Positions 58,581-64,000 of a stretch of DNA of 64,000 nucleotides are shown one piece after another. The stretch is from Microvirga sesbaniae (lineage in GTDB: Bacteria; Pseudomonadota; Alphaproteobacteria; Rhizobiales; Beijerinckiaceae), in the NCBI RefSeq assembly GCF_025460805.1, contig NZ_JAMXFJ010000007.1:172817-236816 (forward strand), in the 5' to 3' direction. Position 1 is the stretch's first letter; each line of letters opens with the position of its first letter. The position numbers and the translations under genes were made by a program. The notes under the pieces are model-generated. The model was not told the origin of the DNA and searched no databases. It saw nothing but the letters and a program-made list of their open reading frames with translations.

Positions 58581-59018
58581 ATGAGACTTGCGGGATTCCT
58601 GGGCGCTGCCGGGCTCGGCCTGATCATGATCATGTGCTCCGCCATGTCCTCCGCCCTGTCCGGCGCGGCGGCCCAGAGCGGGCTCGCCCGGTTCCAGGGC
58701 GCATGGCTGTCGGGCAGCGCGGATTGCGCGGAGGTCTACGCCTCGTCCGGCAAGGAAGCATCGTTCAAGCGACCGGTCGACATCTTCGCGCCCGCCTTCA
58801 TCGTGACCGGCAGCCGCCTGAGGACGCCCCAGGCGACGTGCCGCATCAAGTCCGCCCGGGCGACCGGGGACCGTCAGCTCCTCGTCCTCGACTGCGCCAA
58901 TTCGGTGGCAGGCAGCGAGGTCAGGGTTCTCATGTCCCTGCAACCCGACGGCTCGCTGCGGCGCTACTTCAACGAGCGGGATACGACCGGCACGGAGTAC
59001 AAGCAGTGCTCCCGGTGA
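58581..59018 (+). CDS. Small secreted hypothetical protein
   Basis: 145 residues from the ATG at 58581, with GGGGAGG upstream; an earlier in-frame ATG lacks this. The N-terminal hydrophobic segment (LAGFLGAAGLGLIMIMCSAM) looks like a signal peptide with cleavage near AAA-QSG. The mature part has cysteines in SADCAEVY, ATCRIKS, LDCANS and KQCSR. No family recognised. Divergent from the other small secreted gene. Confidence 0.75.
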   Translation: MRLAGFLGAAGLGLIMIMCSAMSSALSGAAAQSGLARFQGAWLSGSADCAEVYASSGKEASFKRPVDIFAPAFIVTGSRLRTPQATCRIKSARATGDRQLLVLDCANSVAGSEVRVLMSLQPDGSLRRYFNERDTTGTEYKQCSR

Positions 59019-59261
59019 GAGTCGGGAAATGAACCGACCCTGGGGCGCCGCTCCTCCCCTTCGGCCGGTTGAGGACAGTCTCAAACTGTCAAGACTCTGT
59101 CCCAAGCGATCAAGCACGACCCTCCGGCGGGTATAAGCTGTCCCGTTGCGGGCTGCGGGTCATCTGCGCCGCCGGGATTGTGGGGCATGTGGGCCCGGTG
59201 CGCGTGGCCGAGCCAAACCCGAGCGCCGCCGATGAACGAGGCGGCACAGGTCCGGAAGGCC

Positions 59262-59397
59262 CCTAGCGCGTCGGACGGAACAGTGGACCCGGTATTCGCT
59301 GACGCGACCCTTCGGGTCCGCCTCATCCGATGCGCCATTCAAGAGAAGGAGCCTCGGACCCAAAAGTGGTGTCCACTTTCGGGTCCGGGGCTCTAGA
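59262..59397. repeat. Family A element bounded by CTAG
   Basis: Runs from CTAGCGCGTCGGACGGAAC to CGGGTCCGGGGCTCTAG, about 135 bp, with two internal inverted repeats (CGGGTCCGCC... and ACCCAAAAGTGG/CCACTTTCGGGT). It fills most of the 414-bp gap between the secreted protein genes. The left part of that gap holds nothing recognised. Confidence 0.85.
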
Positions 59398-59432
59398 GAA
59401 CCCGAGCGGACCTCGGGCCCTTGGAGGCTGCC

Positions 59433-59900
59433 ATGAAGAAACTTGCAACACTCGCCACGGCCGCGTTGATCCTGACGGGCAGTGTCGGGACGGCCGACGC
59501 ACAATATTGGCGCGGGCCGGGCTGGGGCTATGGTGGGTACTATCGGTCGGGCTGGGGCGGCGGCGCCGTTGCGGCCGGACTGGTCGGCGGAGCAATCCTC
59601 GGTGGACTGATCACCGCGGCCGCCACGGCCCCTGCCTACGGGTATGGGTACGGCTATCCGGCCTACGGCTATGGCTATCCTGCCTACGCCCCGTGGCCAG
59701 GCTACTATTACCCCCGTCCCGCCTACTACTATCCCAGGCCGGTCTATTACGGCCCGGCCTACTATCCTCGCCCGGCCTATTACGGCCCGCGGGTCTATCC
59801 GCGCCGGGTCTATTACGCTCCCCGCTCCTATGGCGCCTATCGAGGTTACTACGGTCCGCGCTACCTGGGGCCCCGAGTGGCCTACCGCCGATATTATTGA
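59433..59900 (+). CDS. Secreted glycine-zipper, Tyr/Pro-rich protein
   Basis: 155 residues from the ATG at 59433 (MKKLATLATA). The signal peptide ends near ADA-QYW. A glycine-zipper segment (GGGAVAAGLVGGAILGGLIT, about 36-55) precedes a tail of Tyr/Pro/Arg repeats such as YGYGYPAYGYGYPAY and YYPRPAYYGPR. Similar small proteins are common in rhizobial genomes, but function is unknown. Outer-membrane or cell-surface location is inferred. Confidence 0.8.
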   Translation: MKKLATLATAALILTGSVGTADAQYWRGPGWGYGGYYRSGWGGGAVAAGLVGGAILGGLITAAATAPAYGYGYGYPAYGYGYPAYAPWPGYYYPRPAYYYPRPVYYGPAYYPRPAYYGPRVYPRRVYYAPRSYGAYRGYYGPRYLGPRVAYRRYY

Positions 59901-60060
59901 GGATGTCGCGCTCTGGACGATGCCGTCCGCACGTCGTGAAGCCGCCCGTGCCTGCGTGTCGCGGGGCACGGGCACGGCCTGTCGTGACTCGGCCCGGATG
60001 CGCCCGGACCCGGATGAACCGGTCGCCGCGGCTCCCTCGCAGTGAGGAGGGCATCGGGGG

Positions 60061-61377
60061 ATGACGGAGGTGAGCCCACGAGCCGTGTCCCCGGATGGAG
60101 CGGCGGCTCCAGCCCGGCGCTGGATCGTCGTGGGCATGCTTTGCCTGCTCATGCTCGTCAACTTCGCCGACAGAGCGGTTCTCGGTCTGGCCGCTGTCCC
60201 GATCATGCGGGACCTGGGGCTGAGCCATACCGAGTTCGGTCTGATTGCCGCGAGCTTCTTCACCTTCTTCTCGCTGAGCGCCGTGATCGGCGGCTTCCTG
60301 GTGAACCGGATCGACACCACGTGGATGCTGGCCGGTCTTGCGCTGATCTGGTCCGTGTGCCAGCTGCCGCTGCTGCTGCCGGCCACCGTCGCGGCCTTGG
60401 TGGCCAACCGGGTGCTCCTTGGCCTCGGCGAAGGCCCCGCCTACCCCGTGGCGGTGCACGCCGCCTACAAGTGGTTCCCGAGTGAGCGCCGGGCGTTGCC
60501 GACGAGCGTGATAGCTGTCGGAGCCCTGGCGGGTAACGGGATCGTGGCGCCGGTGATCGTCACCATCATTGCCGCCTGGTCGTGGCAGGCCGCCTTCGGG
60601 CTGCTCGGTGTGCTCGGCCTCGTCTGGTGCGGCGCCTGGCTGATGGTCGCCCGCGAGGGCCCCCTTGTCGACAAGGGCCGTGTCGCGGGCAGCATCGTCG
60701 AATCCGAGAAGCCGATGCCATACCGCCGCCTGCTCGGATGCCGAACGGTGGTCGGGGTCGAGATCGTCGGCTTCAGCGCCTATTGGCTTCTCACGATAGC
60801 GATCGTCTGGCTGCCGGCCTTCCTGCACCAGGCCTTCGGCTACACGCCGATCCAGGCCGGCTGGATCATGATGCTGGTTTCTCTCGGCCAGATCGTTCTG
60901 CTGCCCGGCGTATCCGGCCTTTCCGACGGGCTCAAGCAGCGGGGCGTTTCGAGCCGGATCGCGGGCGGATGGATGGGATGCGCGGCGGTCCTCGCGGCGG
61001 GCCTGATGGTGATCCTGATGTCGCTCGCCACCGGCTCGCTGCTCGTGATCGTCTGTACGGTGGTGGCGTTCTCTCTCTGCAACGTGATGTTCGTGCTCGG
61101 CCCCGTCCTGGTCGCCGAGGTCACACCGGTCGCGCAGCGCGGGGCTACCCTCGGCATGGTCAACGCCGTCACGACGCTGGCGGGTCCTCTCGCCCCGACT
61201 TTCATGGGGCTGGTGATCGATGCCGGTGCCGGAACGCCTGAAGCAACCCGCAACGCACTCCTGCTTGCAGGCCTTCTCGCCGTCGTCGGCGCCTCCGCGG
61301 GGTTCGTCCTGATCGACCCGGAGGCCGACCGGGCGCGGGACGACTCATCGCTCCGGATGGAGCGGTCTTCAGCCTGA
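60061..61377 (+). CDS. Major facilitator superfamily transporter
   Basis: 438 residues with twelve hydrophobic segments. The MFS helix 1 to 2 pattern is NFADRAVLGLAAVPIMRDL (about 36-54), and helix 4 to 5 contains NRVLLGLGEGPAYPVAVHA. The anion/sugar-phosphate subgroup (GudP/GalP-like aldarate transporters) shows this NxxDRxxL pattern, so a hexuronate or aldarate substrate is possible. It is not linked to the sugar-acid genes here. It stands alone between a secreted protein gene and a phasin gene that converges on it. Confidence 0.88.
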   Translation: MTEVSPRAVSPDGAAAPARRWIVVGMLCLLMLVNFADRAVLGLAAVPIMRDLGLSHTEFGLIAASFFTFFSLSAVIGGFLVNRIDTTWMLAGLALIWSVCQLPLLLPATVAALVANRVLLGLGEGPAYPVAVHAAYKWFPSERRALPTSVIAVGALAGNGIVAPVIVTIIAAWSWQAAFGLLGVLGLVWCGAWLMVAREGPLVDKGRVAGSIVESEKPMPYRRLLGCRTVVGVEIVGFSAYWLLTIAIVWLPAFLHQAFGYTPIQAGWIMMLVSLGQIVLLPGVSGLSDGLKQRGVSSRIAGGWMGCAAVLAAGLMVILMSLATGSLLVIVCTVVAFSLCNVMFVLGPVLVAEVTPVAQRGATLGMVNAVTTLAGPLAPTFMGLVIDAGAGTPEATRNALLLAGLLAVVGASAGFVLIDPEADRARDDSSLRMERSSA

Positions 61378-61424
61378 GACGGGCCGGCAGCCCTGCCGGT
61401 GTCGAGAGCTCCTGCGAAAGCCCC

Positions 61425-61766
61425 TCACCGTCCGGAGCGGCCTCCCTCGTTCAGGGCCCTGGTGCACAGCGCCATCAGTCGGGTCATCTCGGATCCGTAG
61501 TCGCGCAGGGTCTCCTCGAGCCAGCGGGTCTGAATCGCCGTGGCGTCCGTCGGGCTCTTGCAGCCCAGCATGTCCCGGGCGGCCTCGCCGTCCTTTCCGA
61601 GCCGCATCGAGACGAATTCGATCATCTCGCGATGGCATTCGGCCGCGACGGCGATCCACGTCTCGGCGGACTTCGCCAGGGCCTGACCGCCGTCCCCGGC
61701 CATCGTCAGTGCATCGCTGCCGCGCCGCATCTCGGACGTGGCTGACATCTTCGGCATGGTGGCCAT
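61425..61766 (-). CDS. Phasin-like small protein
   Basis: 113 residues from the ATG at 61766, preceded by GGAGGA. An ATG at 61787 overlapping the HlyD stop is the alternative. The sequence is mostly amphipathic helix (ALAKSAETWIAVAAECHREM, then MLGCKSPTDATAIQTRWLEE, a phasin-like pattern). Phasins coat polyhydroxyalkanoate granules, but small phasin-domain proteins also have other roles. Last gene of the HlyD operon. Confidence 0.7.
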   Translation of the reverse strand: MATMPKMSATSEMRRGSDALTMAGDGGQALAKSAETWIAVAAECHREMIEFVSMRLGKDGEAARDMLGCKSPTDATAIQTRWLEETLRDYGSEMTRLMALCTRALNEGGRSGR

Positions 61767-61786
61767 GTCTTGTCCTCCGTTTGGCA

Positions 61787-63022
61787 TCAATGCCCGCCGA
61801 GCACCAGGGTCTGGATCGGAAACACCAGCGCCTGGATGCGCAGGATCATCGCGTGCACGAGTCCGACGGCATCCACCCCGTGAAGGGCGAGCCCTTTCAG
61901 GGTGCCGACCTGCCCCGAGGCGATCAGGTCGTGGTTGCTCGTATAGGCGTTGGCGATGCAGCTGCTGCCCGGCGTCACGCCATCGAACCCATCCGCGTAG
62001 AGCGGCTCGAGAAAGACCAGGATCGTGCCCGGCCGGACCACCTGCTGCGCGTCGAGCAACTGCTCGCCGCTGCGGATCTGGCCGGCCGCGATGAAGTCCT
62101 GCACGCCCGTCACGACCATCGGGATGACCGTCCAGGGCTTCGACGCGCAGGTCGCTTCCGCCACCATGCCGACCTTCATGACCTGGGCCTCGATCTGACC
62201 GAATCCGGCCTGCAGGCGCCCGCGCCCGGCCCCTTCCGGAATCAGGACGCCGGCAGGACGCATCAACGGGTTGACGACGTCGCCCACGCGCAGGGTGAAC
62301 TGCTCCACCTGCCCGTTCACGCCCGCCCGCACCACGGTCTTGTCCAGCTCCACCTGGGCCTGAGCCAGCTCGGCTTCGGCGCTGGCCTTCTCGGCGGGAA
62401 GCAGGGTCGAGATCCGCGTCTCGGCCTGTTCCCTGGCCGCCGTGGCGGCGTCGATGGTGCCCTGGCGCCCCTGCACGGTGACCTGGAGACGCTCGATGTC
62501 GCGCGTGGCGACGGCGCCTGGATTGCGGCGGTAGATCTCCTGCTTCGTCTCCAGCTCGTCGACCGCCTGTTGATAGGCGCTCCTCGCCTCGACGATCCTG
62601 CCCTCCGCCGCCGCGACATCGGTCCGCGCCGCCGCCAGTTCGGCATCGACCTGGGCGATCTTGCGGCGCGCGGTCTCCGCCGCCGCCTCCTGCTTCGAAT
62701 TGTCGAGCCGGAAGATCGGCGCGCCTTGTTTGACCGCGCCGCTCACGCCGTCGACGAAGATCTCGGCAACGCGCCCGTTGGTCTCGGGCAGGATCGGAAT
62801 GGTGCGGAAGAACGCCGTGGCGTTCGTGGTCGACGGATGATTGTAGAAGATCACCGTGATCAGCCCGATCGTGAGCATCAGGCACGTGATGATGCCCCAG
62901 CGCAGTTCGAACCACACCGAGAAGAGCGTGATCTCCTTGCCGAGGCGCTTGCCCTGGCCGTAGCGGCGGTAGAGATAATCCGGCAGGATCGTCAGCAGGG
63001 AGCAGAGAAGAAGCTCAAGCAT
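61787..63022 (-). CDS. HlyD-family secretion protein (EmrA/YibH-like)
   Basis: 411 residues from the ATG at 63022. Unusually, there are two hydrophobic segments at the N-terminus (LLLCSLLTILPDYL and WGIITCLMLTIGLITVIF), then a lipoyl half (GRVAEIFVDGVSG). A long coiled coil (about 115-225) contains ARRKIAQVDAELAAARTDVA, and the second half is RAGVNGQVEQFTLRVG. Its gene overlaps the preceding small membrane-protein gene by 8 bp. No exporter of the MFS or RND type is in the operon. Confidence 0.88.
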   Translation of the reverse strand: MLELLLCSLLTILPDYLYRRYGQGKRLGKEITLFSVWFELRWGIITCLMLTIGLITVIFYNHPSTTNATAFFRTIPILPETNGRVAEIFVDGVSGAVKQGAPIFRLDNSKQEAAAETARRKIAQVDAELAAARTDVAAAEGRIVEARSAYQQAVDELETKQEIYRRNPGAVATRDIERLQVTVQGRQGTIDAATAAREQAETRISTLLPAEKASAEAELAQAQVELDKTVVRAGVNGQVEQFTLRVGDVVNPLMRPAGVLIPEGAGRGRLQAGFGQIEAQVMKVGMVAEATCASKPWTVIPMVVTGVQDFIAAGQIRSGEQLLDAQQVVRPGTILVFLEPLYADGFDGVTPGSSCIANAYTSNHDLIASGQVGTLKGLALHGVDAVGLVHAMILRIQALVFPIQTLVLGGH

Positions 63023-63503
63023 GGGTCCGCTCCTTCGGGGTCCGGGACAAGGCGATGGTTTTCGGCACTTGAACCGGGTCACTGCCGGCCGCTTCCGCCG
63101 TGGTGGCGCTCTCGCCCATCTCGTCCGGCGCCTCGCCGGCACCCTCGCCGGGCTTCAGGCCGGCGATCCTTTCAAGCGATCCGGCGATCCGGCGAAGCGG
63201 ATTGCCGAAATCCGGAAGGTCGATCAGGGCAAGCAGGAGACCCGCCACCCAGAACAGGTGCACATGGGTGAACAGGGCGAGCAGCCCGAGCACGGCGACG
63301 ATCTCGAACTGGAGCTTGTGCGACCTGTGCGCCATACGCTCGGGCAAGGTGTGCAGTCGCAGGAACAGCAGGCCGACGGCCAGCACCGCGAGCACCAGGA
63401 ACACCGCCACCACGACCATCAGGACATCGGTCTCGCCCGGCGCGGCGATGAACATCGGCAAGTGCTGTGGGGCGGCAGGATGCAGATTCAGCGACGCGGC
63501 CAT
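63015..63503 (-). CDS. Small membrane protein upstream of the HlyD gene
   Basis: 162 residues from the ATG at 63503. Two or three membrane segments are visible (VLMVVVAVFLVLAVLAVGLL and IVAVLGLLALFTHVHLFWVA). A long hydrophilic tail (about 115-162) includes KPGEGAGEAPDEMGES. No named family is recognised with confidence; small membrane partners of HlyD-type proteins (e.g. YibI/YiaW) are a comparison by position only. Overlaps the HlyD gene, so translation is coupled. Confidence 0.75.
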   Translation of the reverse strand: MAASLNLHPAAPQHLPMFIAAPGETDVLMVVVAVFLVLAVLAVGLLFLRLHTLPERMAHRSHKLQFEIVAVLGLLALFTHVHLFWVAGLLLALIDLPDFGNPLRRIAGSLERIAGLKPGEGAGEAPDEMGESATTAEAAGSDPVQVPKTIALSRTPKERTHA

Positions 63504-63640
63504 GAAGGCTCTCCCAAGATCATCCAGGCTCCGGGCCCGAGGACGGCCGGCCCGGGGGCGGCCGGCGGATTGGGCAACGGGACATCGAACGTCATCATCG
63601 GCAACTCCCTTTGTCGCCCCTCGGTCCCAGGGCGGTCCGA

Positions 63641-64000
63641 TCACGCCATGATGCTGAGGCCGCCGTCGACATAGGTGGTGGTCCCCGTCAGCCGTCGCGC
63701 GAAGGGTGTGGTCAGGTAAGCGGCGGTCAGGCCGACGTCGTCGATGTCGACCAGTTCGCCGATGGGCGCCCGCTCGATGGCCTCGGTGAGAAGCACGTCG
63801 AAGTCCTTCAGTCCGGAGGCCGCGCGGGTTTTCAAGGGACCGGGAGACACGGCATGCACCCGGATGTGCCTGGCGCCCAGCTCGAACGCGAGATAGCGCA
63901 CCGCGCTCTCCAGCGCGGCTTTCACCGGCCCCATCAGGTTGTAGTTCGGGACCACCTTGTTGGCGCCGTGATAGCTCATCGCGAGCAGCGTGCCGCCTTC
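63641..64000 (-). CDS. FabI-like enoyl-ACP reductase (5' end outside window)
   Basis: The last 119 residues are visible, and the frame is open at base 64000. The FabI-type catalytic pattern Y-x6-K is present in NYNLMGPVKAALESA (about 20 residues in), followed by RYLAFELGARHIRVHAVSPG and the C-terminal TGTTTYVDGGLSIMA. It reduces enoyl-ACP in fatty acid synthesis. The upstream part, with the nucleotide-binding site, lies beyond the window, so a broader SDR assignment cannot be excluded. Confidence 0.85.
   Translation of the reverse strand, partial: EGGTLLAMSYHGANKVVPNYNLMGPVKAALESAVRYLAFELGARHIRVHAVSPGPLKTRAASGLKDFDVLLTEAIERAPIGELVDIDDVGLTAAYLTTPFARRLTGTTTYVDGGLSIMA

Overview
This is a GC-rich window from an alphaproteobacterial chromosome. 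The Hyphomicrobiales (Rhizobiales) are the best guess, and a Methylobacteriaceae/Microvirga-like genome would fit. The guess rests on the order scpA-scpB-tatA-tatB-tatC-serS-surE-pcm-nlpD, an HdaA-ppk-ppx block, many codon-tight overlaps and intergenic palindromic repeats. Genus is inference. Three aminoacyl-tRNA synthetase genes (serS, argS, aspS) and a tRNA-Leu show that this is chromosomal backbone rather than a plasmid.

Layout. 1-798: the end of a DUF815-type ATPase. 912-15822, all on the minus strand: division, envelope and housekeeping genes, read from high to low coordinates as dgt, argS, a SPOR-domain protein, nagZ, scpA, scpB, an orphan ABC ATPase, tatA, tatB, tatC, serS, surE, pcm and an NlpD/EnvC-like lipoprotein. 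15911-24402: erpA, a large exported protein of unknown function, malic enzyme, a hexapeptide acetyltransferase, a family 2 glycosyltransferase and aspS. 24837-29476: two tiny membrane proteins, a small WYL-like protein, and a HlyD adaptor coupled to a C39-peptidase ABC exporter. 29617-38778: rnd, a 2-oxoglutarate oxygenase, ppx, ppk, hdaA, an AI-2E/PerM permease, a CDP-alcohol phosphatidyltransferase and an L,D-transpeptidase, followed by tRNA-Leu(GAG). 39033-43398: small proteins, 3-methyladenine glycosylase, EcsC, an extensin-like protein and a DsbA-type oxidoreductase.

43490-64000 is more accessory. It holds a sugar-acid type module (aldo/keto reductase, IlvD/Edd dehydratase, GntR regulator, HpaI aldolase), a ChaC-like cyclotransferase, and a solitary plasmid-type RepA with an iteron array. 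After these come a second aldo/keto reductase, a cupin, an SDR, an amine-oxidase-like flavoprotein, a potassium channel with a Ca2+/H+ exchanger, small secreted proteins, an MFS transporter, a phasin-like/HlyD/small-membrane-protein operon and the end of a FabI-like reductase.

The most interesting feature is the RepA replicon at about 50.0-51.9 kb. Eight same-orientation 15-bp iterons lie upstream of repA, and most of their spacings are multiples of 11 bp. Inverted copies lie on both outer sides, and the unit is bracketed by 69-bp direct repeats. No parAB or other plasmid gene is visible, so this is either an integrated plasmid origin or a domesticated replicon.

A second signal is two families of dispersed palindromic elements filling most large intergenic gaps. 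One family often begins exactly at a stop codon, so it appears to form the 3' ends of many transcripts.
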